Shown here piece after piece: positions 33,277 to 46,239 of a stretch of 64,000 nucleotides of DNA. The position numbers and the translations under genes are program-made. Positions within the stretch are counted from its first letter, which is position 1; each line of letters opens with the position of its first letter. A model generated the notes under the pieces. It ran no database searches. It was not told where the DNA came from and worked only from the letters and a program-made list of their open reading frames with translations. The DNA comes from Tetradesmus obliquus (taxonomy: Eukaryota; Chlorophyta; Chlorophyceae; Sphaeropleales; Scenedesmaceae): the NCBI GenBank assembly GCA_030272155.1, contig CP126192.1:7846501-7910500 (forward strand). The letters run 5' to 3'.

Positions 33277-36200
33277 ATGCCACCGTTGGCTCGGCCCCAA
33301 AGGGGCGCGAGAACTGCTTCTCCGAAGCCCATAAGCACTGCTTTAGCTGGGTTACATGAGCAGTAAGCCTGGCTTGATGTTTGCTTACTCAGCTGGCCCT
33401 GTTGCAGCACAGCAGCAGCTGCTGCTGAGCCATGGGCATACACTTACCTGATGGCACTTGCACTCTTAATTCATAGGTTTGGCTTGGAGGTTCCCAAGCA
33501 CCTGAGATGGCACAAGCGGCAGGCAGAAGGAGAGTTCATCAAGACCCTGAGCATAAAGAACGTGTCACCAAATGTGAGCAGCTGCGCTCGTTAGTGCAGA
33601 TTAGCTGGCATGGCTGTATGCAGGCAGGAGCTGGGCAAGGCATGCCTTCGCGCGCTTGACCACTTTTGATTGCCCAGTGGGATTGTAGCAGCTGTGACAA
33701 TGACATCCAGCACGCAGTGCAGCACTGATGCAGCGCACACCTGAACGCAATTCCAGGTTAACAGACATCTCTGTGGGCGTGGTGTGCCTGTGTTGAGCAG
33801 GTGCTGCGTGTCACATACAAGTTGCTGCCAAGCAGCAGCGCCTTTACTGTCGACTTCCCACAAACGTACAAGCTCAGCCCTGGCATGGTGGCCAGCATAC
33901 AGGTCAGTGCGTACACGCATCAACAGCAACGGCGCATCAGCAACACCAAGACCGGCTGCAACACCAGCAACACCTGGTCTCTCGCATCAATGTGTGGTGC
34001 AGCATCGACAAAGGAGCAGGTGGCAGCCAGGTGTTACACAGACCTGCGTCAACAGCCAAGTAAACCCGTGCACGCATGCTTGCAGCATCGTCCCTCTAGT
34101 TCTAGTTTCTTTGTGCAGGGCTTGCATGCTCCTAAGGCAGCTGCTCAGTGGTGCATGGTGTGCGGATTAAACATCTGCAGGTGGCTTTCCGCCCAGCAGC
34201 TCGGCAGCCGTACGTAGATTGCCTGGAGCTGCAGTGTGGGACAGCCACTATTGCAGTGCCGCTTGAGGCACTGCTGCCAGCCAGCAAGCTGCAGCTGCCG
34301 CCAGCACTGGACTTTGGCTGTGTTCCTGCAAAGGAGCAGGTAGAGCAGCAGCTGCCCATTAAGAATGTGGGCGATGCACCGCTGAGGTTTGCGTGGAAGA
34401 TTGAGCCGCCGTTTGCCATTCTGCCAGCAGCTGGCCAGCTGGCGCCTGGGCAGACGCTGACCTGCCAGGTGCGGCCACAGGAAGTGCAATCCCACCACAG
34501 TGCGGCACCGTTGTTACACTGCTGCATGCTACAAGTACAGCAGTTGCAGATACTGTTGCCGCAGCATGGATATCACAGCAAATGACATGGTGTGACTCGG
34601 CCAATAATAGTATAAGTTGCACCACCACAAGTAAGCTGAACGCTGGCAGCACAATGCTAGTGTGTTGCATGTATGCGCACCTGTGATTGAAATGTGAGGG
34701 AATCACACCCATCATGGCTAACTGCTGAAATTTAATTTATTGTCTGATGTGCTGCAGGTGCTTTTTGAACCCCAGGAGGCAGCAGCATACAGGGCGGCAG
34801 CAGCCTGCAGCTTGGACAATGGGGAGCTGCTGACTGTGCAGGTAACGCGCGGATGCAAGCTTTGGTGGGCGAGAATGTGTCTGCAGAACCCACAAAGTAC
34901 AGTGCTTTGCTGCAGTGCGCACAATAGCGCAACAGCCTTGGTTTGAGGTGTTGAACAACCAACACGCATGCCAGGCTGTCATGTCGTCAAGCTGTCACCT
35001 GCTGGTGCTGCTGGTGCGGCGGCTGCTGCTGCTGCTGTTGCAGATCAATGGCATGGCCAAGTTTCCGTTCCTGTCTCTTGAGACCAGCTGCGTGGACTTT
35101 GGCAGTGTGGTGGTTGGCCAGACGGCAGACAGCAGCGTGCGCTTTGGCAACCACTCTGCTGTGCCGGCACACTTCTTCCTGGAAGCTGCCGGCGGCTCAG
35201 GCGACGGTGCATTTGCCATACAGCCGACACAGTGAGCAAAGCAGAGCAGCTCATAGCATGCATCGCACGTCCAGAGAACAGCAGGTGGTGCACAGTGTGT
35301 GTAGTGCATCAAGCTGGAAAACACACGTGGCAGGTGTTTGCCAGCCCAGTTCCTGAACTTGCTGCAGCAAGCTGCCGCTGTTTGTCTCCTGAACAATCAA
35401 CTAGCTCTACTCTGAAGCACGCCCATGCTGTGCCACCAAACATGCAGGGGTACACTGCAGCCAAACAGCTACTCAGTACTGCGTATACAGTACACCCCTA
35501 AGGCCACCGGCACCTTCTCCTGCGAGAGCTTCAGCCTCTCAACAGCAGGCGGCAACAGGCTGTCGCTGACGTGCCAGGCTACTGCAGCTGGGCCGCAGCT
35601 GCAGCTCAGCAGCAGGGTGTTTGCTTTTGGCAACGTGCGGTCAGGCCAGGCACCTTCCAAGGTGCTGTATCTGGAGAACTGCTCAGACGTGCCGCTGTCA
35701 TTTGAGTTCCTGGTTGAAGAGGGTGGCGTGTTCTGGCTGCCAAAGTCACAAGGGGTGCTGGCACCACGCTGCATGGCGCATACAACGGTGTGCTTCAGGG
35801 GGACTGCACCAGGAAACTACTGGCAACGCATCATCTGCCTGGTGAAGGTGGGTCTGACGCATCAAGTGCAATTGCTGGCCGGCTGCTCAGCTGGGTCAGT
35901 CTTATCAACAGCGGTACCATGCATGTAGTGTGTTGTGTGCGCTTTCAGGTAAACTTTGCTTGTTGAGCTTGCCACTGGCCCTAGACCGGCTAGCATGCAG
36001 GCCAGGGTATAAGCATCAGCACCCCCTCACGTTGCTGATGAATCTATGCGTGTATCTTGACATGCATTTGATGCTGCGCAGGATGCGGAGCCAGTGGCTA
36101 TTGATGCTCTGGCTACTTGTTACAACGACAGCTGCAGGCCACCGCCCCTGAGCTGCAGCCACATAGCAGCATACCTGGATAGTGCAGCAGCAGCAACAGG

Positions 36201-39200
36201 TGCTGGCGCTGCGGACAGCTTACAGCAGCCAAGGGCTCTGATGCATAGCAGCAGTGGCGCAGGATACAGCAGCAGTGGCAGCACTCCACTGCCGCAGCCA
36301 ATGCAGGCACAGCTGCCGTCATTCATGCAGCAGCAGCTACAGCAGCAGCTGGTTGGGCCGGACTCCTGGAGGCTGCTGTTTGAGGGGCTGCATGCTACTC
36401 CTGGCATCACTGTGACAGAGAGCCAGGTGGACTTTGGCAGCTGCAGCAGGCTGTCAGCCTGTGAGCCTCGCAGCTTCACTGTGAACAACACCACGAACTC
36501 CAAGCTGCTGGTGTCACTGCTGGTGCCGCCATGGCAGGACCCGGTGGGGCCACAGGGCAAGGCTGTGCAGGTGTTCCAGGTGAGCGCACACAGCGTCCAT
36601 TGTTGACAGCCAGTTTCGTGATACGGGCACCTCTAGGGGCGGTTGAAGATGCTGAGCTTCCGCAACCGGCATCAGCACAAGCTGAGAAGTGCTTGCTTGT
36701 ACGCTGTCCACACACCTCCCTGACACCCTGTTGCATACTGCCCACTCTGCCACTGCCACACTGCACAATGCACATGGCAGGCGTTCCCCAAGACGCTTGA
36801 GCTGCGGCCCAACAGCAGCGCCACCATGCGGCTGGTGTTCAGGCCGCCGCGCGACGTACAGTACTATGTGCAGGGCCTGCTGCTGATGGCGGCGCTGAAG
36901 AGCCAGCGCAGCTTCAGGCTGGTGGGGGAGGGCCAGGCGGTGATGCCGCCCTGGTGTATTGGACTGCTGGTAAGTGAGGGCAGTGATGTTGCTTGTGTTT
37001 GTCTTGGCTGGAGGATGTTGGTTGATGTTAGCAACAGCGCAGCTTCAGGCTGGTGGGGGAGGGCCAGGCAGTGACGCCACCCTGGTGCATCGGGCTGTTG
37101 GTGCATGGGGGATGTATTACTGCTTGTGTTTGTTCTGGCTGAAGATTGTTGGTTAGTGTTGGCAACAGCGCAGCTTCAGGCTGGTGGGGGAGGGCAAGGC
37201 GGTGATGCCGCCCTGGTGCATTGGGCTGCTGGTGCATGGGGGCTGTATTACTGCTTGTGTTTGTCCTGGCTGAAGATTGTTGGTTAGTGTTGGCAACAGC
37301 GCAGCTTCAGGCTGGTGGGGGAGGGCAAGGCGGTGATGCCGCCCTGGTGCATTGGGCTGCTGGTAAGTGACGGCATTGCTTACGTTTGGCCTTGCGGAAG
37401 GTTGCCGACAAGTATTTGACAGCAGCAGCAGATAGCATCTGGCTCTGTCTATCACCTTGTTGTGTGCTCAAGTCAGGAAGCATACTGCAAGCTGTGGGCT
37501 GTCTGTGTCACATGGGTGGTAGCTGTGGAAACAACGTGAGTGAGGCCATGTGTGTGTCCTGCAGGCTTCTGGGAACACCTTTGCCAACTGCAACCCGGAG
37601 TTCTCACCCAAGGCGTCCCTCAGCAGCAGCAGCATCAACTTCCCGCCATGCCGGCTGGGTGATGCAGTGCACCAAACCCTGTCACTGCACAACAATGGTG
37701 ACACGCCTGTGCACTTCCGCTTCACGGCTCCTAGCAGTGGCGGCAGCGGAGATGGGGAGGTGGCGTGTGTGGTGGGCGGCTGCAGCTGGTTTGGTGCGTT
37801 TGGAGTGGTGCCAAGCCAGGGCGTGCTGGAGCCAAAGAGCCAGCATCTGGTGAGTGTTTTGAACAGTGGCCAGCGTGATGCTGCCTTGGGCATTAGCATG
37901 TTGCAGAAGATGGATGCATTGAACACGTGATGCAAAATGCTGGCGCTGCTGGGTGCTGCCTGGGTCATTAATGCTAAGCTGCAGACATTATGGCTTGAGA
38001 AGCTTGCACATCATGTAAGGACAGCTATGGAGCAACTGCTGCTCACATATCGCCTGCCCGCATGCTGTCTACCGTGCCATGCGCTGCCAGGTGGCATTGC
38101 GCTTCAAGCCCCGTGACCTGCAGCCTGCGCAGCTCAAGCTCACTTGCGTCTTCAACAACATGGCAGTCAACAGCAGCACACTGCTGCTGACTGGCTGCGC
38201 CGCGGAGCCGCAGCTGTCATGGGATGTGAAGGACAGCCATCTGTTCTTCAGGCCCACTTGTGTGGGCGCATCATCGCAGCGCAGCATAACCGTTACTAAC
38301 GTGTCGCGCGTGCCGGTGCGCTGGCAGTGGCTGCTGAGCAAGAAGCTGCAAGAGGCAGTGACTGTGCAGCCGATGGTGAGTCCTGGATGTGGCTAGTGTC
38401 TAGGCTGAGTGGAAGTGCTTGACGCAGGAAGGTATACGGCCTGCAATCAGTCCTGCACGAGAGAAACGGCAGCTGGGACAACCAGCAGCCACAACACAAT
38501 GCAAATGCACAGATATACCAGCTTGGCTTGGGAAGCCGCTCACTTCATACTGTTCACTGATGGAGTGTGCTTTGCTGCCACTGCTATTGGTTGCTGAACC
38601 TCATCCTGCAGAGGGGTCTTTTGCGTGGCTTTGAGAGCACACAGGTCACGCTCTGCTTTGCACCAGCCAGGCAGCAGGTGTACAATGCGCGTGCAGCGCT
38701 GCTGCTGCTGCCACCTGGTGCAGAGGAGGCTGGCCCGGCAGCTGCAAGCAGCGGCTCTGCAGGCGGCCCTTCGGTGCTCAGCATAACAGCAGCTGGCTTA
38801 GAGGAACAAAACCAAGCAGATATTGACTCAGATCAGGAAGCACTCGGCGACACAGACCCAGCAGCAGGTGCTGCGGCAGGAAGTGACCCAGTGACAGAGT
38901 CGGCTGAGAAGCTGATCCTAACCATTGTGGGTGAGGCAACTGAGGGCGCGCTGCGTGTCGAGCCAAGCTGTGTCAGCTTTGGGGCAGTACATGTCGGCCA
39001 CCCACAGAGCCGCACCCTGAGCTTGATCAACCAGAGCAATGGCGTGCTGCGCTACAGCATGCAGCTTGTCGATGAGGCGCCAGAGGGTGTGGATAGGAGC
39101 GCTGCGGCGTGCGAGTTTGGTGCTGCGACGGCCGCGCTGCTGGCTGGCAGTGGTGCCGCTGGCGGTGCAGGCAGTGGGGCAGGCCGCCTGGAGGATTGCT

Positions 39201-42200
39201 GGGTGGATGAGGCGGAAGGGGTGGTAAATGCGAGGTAAGATGATGATTTTGTTGTGGTGATGAGCCCATTTGGAAGAGCAGCCTTTGTGCTGAGCAGCTG
39301 CCTGCTATGCTGGGAGCATGCTTGCCTGCCAGCCAGCCCTCCTCTGCGTTTTTTGTCACACACAGTCCGCTGCATTTGTGACACAAACCCAAGCAGTTTC
39401 TTCATTACATGGCCGTGTTGTTTGTATTGTGCTGCTTGCAGGGCTGCCAAGACTATCACACTAACGCTGCTGCCGCGGCGCCGCGGTGAATACAAGCTTA
39501 GCATGCACCTCAGGGGCAGCAGCGTGCCGCAGCTGCCCAGGCTGCCAGGCATGCGCTCAGTGTCAGCTGGAGGCTGCAGCAGCATTGCGGCAAGCACAGC
39601 GGCAGCTGCTGCACCTGGCCTCGTTGCTGTTGCAGCCAGCAATCCTGGCAGCGCACATACAGCAGTCGGAAGCGAGACGTCTGCAGCTGGCAACCCTGGC
39701 CACAGCAGAAGCTGGAGCGCTGTTGATTCCTTGACTGGCAGCAGCGCTGACGTGGCAACAGCGGCAACTGCAGCTGCTGCTGGCGCTGGCAGCGTGTATA
39801 CCAGTAACTGCATGGGTGCCGTGGACATGTTCAGCTGTGCTGCAGCAGCAAGCCTAGCTGGCAAGCCTCCACTTGCAACCGTGTCAGTCACAGCAGTTGC
39901 CAGCTTCCCGTATCTGCTTGTGACGAACGTCTTCTGCCAGGGCCTGCCAAAGCAGGTGCGCAAGCAGCTCACCTAGCCAGCAGCAGCAACAGCTTCCGCT
40001 GACAGCAGTGTCACCCTTGTCAACCCTGAAACTGAATGATCACTTTCGGCTTTGTGGACCCTTACAACGCTTGCGAGTTGTGCAGCGTGCGTGCCGAACC
40101 TGAAAAGCTGCAGGCACTCCAGCAGCTTCACTTGCTCACGGAACTTCTGACTCAAAGGAGCCTTGATCACCCAAAACAATGAAGTGCTGGTTGCTTTCCT
40201 GCATAATGCAGATTGCATGGCAGATGCTGGGTGTCCCGCAGCTCAACGCAGAGCTGCGAGCTCCTGTCACGGCAGCCGAGCTGCAGGCGCAGGCACTGTC
40301 AGACAAGGGTCGCCTGACCAACGACAATGCAGCCGCGCTGCTGCCGCCCTTCGAGGTGGATCTGGGCATTGCAGCAGCTGGTCAGGGGCCGCGGGTGTTC
40401 TATGTTGGGCTGAGGAATGAGGGGCAGCTGCCACTCAAGTGGGAGCTGCACAGCTATGATACACCAGAGGTACATGATTGTACATGATGTCATCGCGTAC
40501 CGTGTCACTGTCACTGTAGTTTGAACCACAGCATGCGGTCGGCTCGCTGTGTCATGTGGCGGCTGGCCATAGGTGCATTTGCTGGCGCAGTTCACGGTCT
40601 GTACAGCGCTGGAAGCAGCTCTGCAACTTTAGCTGCCAGCAGCAACACCTGTCCTAAGGCGCATCGAACGCTCCTGCAACTGCTTTGCTGCATGTACGCA
40701 ACCGCAGCCTCTCTAGTCAGCTCATCACACAGCATGTGCAGCCTCTTCACGCTGATGTCTGACAGTAAAACCAAACTGCTGCCTATCTTTACGTCACTGC
40801 CTAACCCAACCAGGTGGAGCTGGAGAACTGGGTGGAGCCTGCGCGGCCACTCAGCCAGGCCGAGAAGGAGCGCGCCTTCATAATAGACAACGCCGTGTTC
40901 CAGCTGCAGCCGCGCAGCGGGCGGCTGCAGCCTGGAGCCACAGAGACGGTGAGGGAGCAGGCAGCTGCTGCTGTTCAACAGTAACGATGCACAGGTTTGT
41001 AAATCAAAATTTACAGGCACGCGGTTTGTGTGCTCAGGGTGAAACCTCATAGGCCCTTGTTGTGCTGCTGCGACAGGTGTGCTTCACCTTTAACCCCGTG
41101 CAAGAGGGCTCCTACCAGCTGCCGCTGTTCCTGCGGGTCAAGGACGGCAAGCAGCTGCAGCTGCAGCTGAGCGGTCGCGCTGTGGCACCACACGCGCAGC
41201 TGCCGCTGCTGGTGCGTGGCGGGCAGAGCTGCGTGCTGGCAGCAGCGCCGCTTGGGGAGCTGGAGCCGCCACTGCAATGCTACACGCTGCGCAACGGCGG
41301 GCCCGCCCCACTGCAGTACAGGTGAACAGCGATAGACATCAAACCATGCCTTTTAATATGCAATGCCTTGCTTTTTGCCCTTGCAGTGTTGGTATTAAAT
41401 TTTTGTCAGTGTCTTGGTTGTGTGGGTTTGTCATAAGAAGGCGTGGTGTCTCGGCCATGGATGTCACAATCAAATGGCCGTATCTTGCTTTGCACTCCTG
41501 CAGCTTGGACATCAGCCCGCTGCAGCAGCTGGCGCGCCAGAGCTACGGGGCAGAGGTCATCAAGTATGCAGGCGGCAGCCCTCTCAAAGGTGTGGCACGC
41601 GCATGCCAACAATCTGCAGTGAATGATGGCACATGCGACTCGAACTGCTGCAAGACAAATGAGGCATGTGTTTGACCTACAGCTCAGCAGGCATGCAGCT
41701 TCCAGGTCAACATAGCTGGTGCACATGCGTGGAAAAACTCAGCCAGGGTACACTGTTTGGCGAGCAATGCCAACATACACTCATGGTGAGCATGAAGTCA
41801 GCAACAGCATTGCTACTGTGTATGCTGCTCACTTGCTCCCCCCTCCTCCCCATCTCCTCCCCATTCCACCCCAATCAGGTGAGATCCCTCCTGGCGATGT
41901 GGCCGTCTTCAACTGGCTCTTCCAGCCCCTGGAGGCCAAGCAGTACAGCGTGGCGCTGCCGCTGGGCCTAGGGCCAGCAGCGCCAGTGCCGCTGCTGCTG
42001 CGGGGCAGGGGCTACCACCCGCGGCAGGCGCCGGAGCAGGCGGCACCCACACAAGAGGAGGCCGCACAGTGAGTGCAGGAGGCTGAATCAGCAGCCAGAT
42101 TCGTGCTAGTATTGTCAGAGGAGCTGGAACCCTGCATTGTCTGCATGTGGGGATGTGCGCCGTGCTGTGCTCTCCACAGCTGCCCAACAGCTGCAAAGAA

Positions 42201-42267
42201 CAGCACTCAAACTGGTTTGAGAGAGAGAGAGAGTAGCTACATCTCAACAGTCATTTGCTGCTGCTGC

Positions 42268-42304
<37 letters not shown>

Positions 42305-44441
42305 GCACCTCACAGGCGCTGGCAGGACTGGGTGGGCTTCTCCGCAACGCCGCAGGTGGCCCCGCGCAGCCGCATCCTGCAGTGCAGCCAGGAGCTGCTG
42401 GACCTGGGCACCTGCCTGCCTGCAGCACTGGCGCGGCGGCTGTTGGTGCTGCACAACGCCGCAGCCTCGCCGCTGCAGTTTGTGTGGGACCTGGGGGCGT
42501 TTGACGAGGAGCGGGGCGCCATCAGCGGCAGGCTGGCGATCGTGCCAGCAGCAGGTGGGTGTGGAGCTGTTGCCAACACAGAACTGCATCGCCTGCTTGC
42601 CTCTGCCTGTACAATGATGACAGAATATTATGGCCAGTAACACTTGTGTTGTCGTTCTATGTCAGCGTCTGGTCAGTCACGCCTGGTTGCGCCGATGGCT
42701 GCTGTAGGTGTGCTGGAGTCCGGCGAGAGCCGCGTGTGCCAGGTCAGCTTTGCGGCAGGCCTGGCGCCGCAGGTCTTCAGCGGCGAGGTCTTCTGCTACG
42801 CACGCTGCGAGGACGCAGCGGGAGAGCTGCAGGCAGGCCTGCCGCCACCTGCCTGGTGTGCAGAGTTTGACGCAGAGGGCCAGATGCAGCTGCAGCACGG
42901 TGGTGGCGGAGGGGAGATGAGGCTGCTGCAGCTGCAGGCTGGAGAGGCGGAAGGAGAGGAGGTGGTTGAGGAGGTGATTGCACAGCACCCTGAGAGGTGA
43001 GTGATGGCTGCAGGGGCTGCGTTGCGGCTGTGGGGTGTGTTGGCAGCAGTGCTGAGCATCTGCCTGTGCAGTTGCGGAGCATTTGATGAATCAATCCAGC
43101 ACAACCACGAGGTCCATAATGGCAGTGCATTGGAAATATGACAGGTGCCAGCACTCAGACTGACACAAGGGGCTTGCGTGTGCGTCATACGTCCTTCTTA
43201 TTTACAGGCCAGGAGTGCCGACTGGGCTTGGCAGGAAGGCGCATGACAGGCTGCCGCTGCACCTGTCCATGACAAAGGCAGTACGCAGGCGCTTTGACCT
43301 GCTGGACCAGCAGTACACCCGCACGCTGCAGCAGCGCACTCTGCAGCAGCAGACGCTGCAGTACTCACATGCAGGCAGCAGCGCAGCTTCACCTGCCGGC
43401 ACAGGGGCCTGGGACATGGCCCACATGCATGCGCATGCGGAGCGCGTGCCTGCTGTTGAGCCGCAGCTGCTGACAGTGACGGTGCAGGGCCGCGTGCTGA
43501 GCAAGGCGCACATTCAGGCTGGCAGCTACATCCCGGCTGCTGAGCAGGCAGATGCGCTGAAGCTGCTGGCTGGTGAGGCGGCAGAGTGGCTTCTGTTGTT
43601 GACGGAGAGATCGCAGTCAGGGGCATGCAAGCAGGCTGTTGTGTGCTGGCATGCACAGTGTTGAAGCTCAAGTCCAATGTGCGGATGCCTGTGTTTGGCG
43701 TGAGGTTATTCGGCACACTTGCATAATGCGTCCTGATGATATGCAGCTGGCGCTGACTTTTGTGTAAGTAATCATTGTGTGTTTGCTGCTGCCGCTGCTG
43801 CCCGTGCAGTGTCGCACCTGCTGCCCGCTGTGGAGAAGCCGGTGAGCCTGCTGCTACCTCCTGGTAGCATGGGCACATCTGCTGCTGCTGCCGCAGCTGC
43901 AGCAGCAGCAGCTGCTGGTGCAGCAGCTGCAGCAGATGATGGGACCGGTGCCACGACAGATGCCTGCAGCAGCGGCAGCAGCAGCCAGCCTGAAGGCTCT
44001 GCTCAGCAGCAGGCTGCAGGGCTGGCGGCAGCCACTGCAGTGCTGGAGGGTCTACTTGCAGATGCATGGGCTGATGGCGAGGTGGCTGCTGCATTTGAGC
44101 AGCTGGAGCCAGCGCCTGTGCCGGTGTTTGCGCAGCTGCGGCGGCAGCAGCAGCAGCAGCAGGGTGCAGGCAGCGATGTGCAGCAGGCAGTGCCAGTGCT
44201 GGAAGATGCTGGTCAGGCGGCAGCAGATGACACAGGGGATACAGGGAATGCAGGGGAACAGCAGATAGGGGGCGAAGCTGCAGCTGGTGGTGATAAGGAA
44301 AGTGGGGAGGCGGAGGCTGCAGCGGCGGCCGCGGTGCTGAGTCAGCCGGACTTCCAGGCCTTTGCTGACTTTGTGTTGGAGAGCGCTGTGGTGGGCATCC
44401 TGCAGGATGGGGTGCTGCAGCAGGAGCTGCATGCAGCTTGA
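33277..44441 (+). CDS. CFAP65: CFAP65-like ciliary protein with repeated ASH/MSP domains
   Basis: Twenty-two exons in phase give 2039 residues: 33277-33362, 33477-33573, 33801-33902, 34181-34468, 34758-34841, 35044-35231, 35448-35847, 36082-36579, 36781-36969, 37565-37849, 38091-38375, 38612-39234, 39442-39955, 40212-40469, 40814-40948, 41077-41321, 41504-41589, 41879-42068, 42316-42554, 42666-42996, 43208-43572, 43810-44441. The start (FGLEVPKHLRWHKRQAEGEF), many immunoglobulin-like ASH units (LDFGCVPAKEQVEQQLPIKN, VDFGSVVVGQTADSSVRFGN, CVSFGAVHVGHPQSRTLSLI) and ENWVEPARPL fit CFAP65/CCDC108, a cilium central-apparatus or sperm-tail protein. HYDIN-type proteins share the fold but are far longer. 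The small first exon fits phase 2 exactly but has no homology support. The last exon has Ala/Gln-rich inserts. Confidence 0.85.
36970..37375 (+). repeat. CFAP65 exon 9 end: three donor-side copies
   Basis: The last ~70 bp of exon 36781-36969 (CGCAGCTTCAGGCTGGTGGG onward) recur at about 37036-37105, 37168-37237 and 37302-37372, period ~130 bp and almost identical. Border sequences are CTG|GTAAGT (real), TTG|GTGCAT, CTG|GTGCAT and CTG|GTAAGT. The intron part (TTGTTGGTTAGTGTTGGCAA) is copied too. Confidence 0.95.
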
Positions 44442-45679
44442 TCATCAGCGAACAGCCCCACTCGGAGTGCCAGGAGACTTTGGCGGGGGTCTTCTGGCTC
44501 AGCATTGCTTGAAGGTGCGCAGCTGTGCATGACCAGCGTCCTTTGGTATCTTGGTTTTGTCTAGAATTCGTCATTCTTCATCAGGCGTGATCTGCTGGAG
44601 TGTGCGGCGCTGTTGGTTGAGCAGTGTCCTTGCTCTGGCTTGATTTGGTAACTTTGTGTGCAATTTTGTGAGTAACGTCCGTGTGTACATCTGTGTCGGA
44701 GATTTTGGCGGTCGCGGCGCCCGGAGATGATGTACGTTATCTGGGTTTATAGAGCCAGCTGCTCATGGCATAGCGCTACCAATAGACTGGACGAGCCAGC
44801 CAGCCAGCAGGCAAACAGCACTGGCAGAGGTTGCCAGCCAGCAGGCATCACCACGAGCAACGATCACTGAAGTTTCAACAAAATACCATTGGTCGAATCT
44901 GACATTTCAAAAGTGGGCAGCCTATAGGACAGTGACATGACAAGTGGCCCACTTGCAGATCAAGAGCAAGACCCGACTGGGCCGCTGCAGCTTGCAGTGG
45001 TTGCGGCAGCCAAACTAGTTGCTGGAGGTACCGATGTGACCACCTGTCAACTGGAGGAATGGGGGTGGTGACATGCCTTGGGACACCATCCCACTGAGCA
45101 CCCTGACAGTGTGCGAGCTGCAAATGCTATGGGACCTGCAGCACTGTCTGCATGGCATGGCATGCCATTGCCAAGCTCCCTGACTGACTAGCACATTGTC
45201 CCGCAAGCAGCAGCTTGAGTATTATGTCATTCAGTTGAGCTTCTTGCTGTGCACCTTGTGTCCAAGGCTAGCCCAAGGACTTGGGCTGGCGAAGCAGCAC
45301 CTGCCTACGGTTTGGCCTACCACCTGCACGATGCTTGCGCCGGGCACTTGTCTTTTGGTCGCACTGATTACGATCTATACATTACAACAAAATTTTAAAC
45401 CCAAGTCAAGCCTTTGCCACTTCCACTCATCGTAACTTGACAGGCGGGAAGTGAAACCTGCGATTGTAAGCTACTCGTCACGGCGTTCTCATCCACTGTC
45501 TGTCACCCGATAACTGTGCTTAGGCCCACTTCGTCGTTTGAAAGTGCACCAAGCCGAGCAGCACAATTCTGGGAGCAGCTGAAAACAAAATAGGCGAGGC
45601 AGTTGCAACCACACCTCCCACTCACGGGCCTCCTGTTTCCATTTTACTGCTTAAATTCCTTTACAGTAGAGTATCAGCT
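44442..45679. other. Intergenic region between CFAP65 and KCS
   Basis: About 1.2 kb between two plus-strand genes. No gene is recognised. It is less CAG-rich than the genes; 45360-45670 is the likely KCS promoter and leader. Confidence 0.5.
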
Positions 45680-46208
45680 ATGGAGACGTGCGTTGCAGCT
45701 GTTGAGAGCGTCGCATCGGCACTGAGCAGTGCCCAGGACTGGTGGTCACCTCTTGCAGCGACGTTCCTGACGCTGACGGGCTTACAGCAGCTTGATGACC
45801 TTACTACACGGCTATGCCAATCACCAGATACCATGGTGGTGCAGCTGCTGCAGACGGGCCTCAGACCGGTCACATTTTCGGTCCCACCACTGCTGCTGCT
45901 GGTGCTCGCCTTCGTAGTGCTGCAAGCAGTGCGCAGGCTGTTTCCGGCAAAGCAACACGAGAAGGTTTATGTGCTGGATTTCTCAGTTCACCAGCCAGAC
46001 AAGAGGTGCGTCTGGCCTGCCTAGGAACCGACGGTGGGCGCTACCTCGTTGAACTGTGAGGCTGCCTTCATTTGGAAGATATAACCCACTGTAACGGTTT
46101 GGTGTTCTCAGCCGATCCGTTCGCGCGCCTGCAGCTCAGTCAAACATAGTACAGTACAACAGCACAGTACAGTAGTAGCAGCAGTAGCAGCAGCAGCAGC
46201 ATCATCAT

Positions 46209-46239
<31 letters not shown>

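Noticed and set aside
43198-44574. Minus-strand open frame of 458 codons
   Set aside because: It overlaps the last CFAP65 exons, whose phase and C-terminal text are consistent on plus. The antisense product is low-complexity His/Gln/Ala/Pro.
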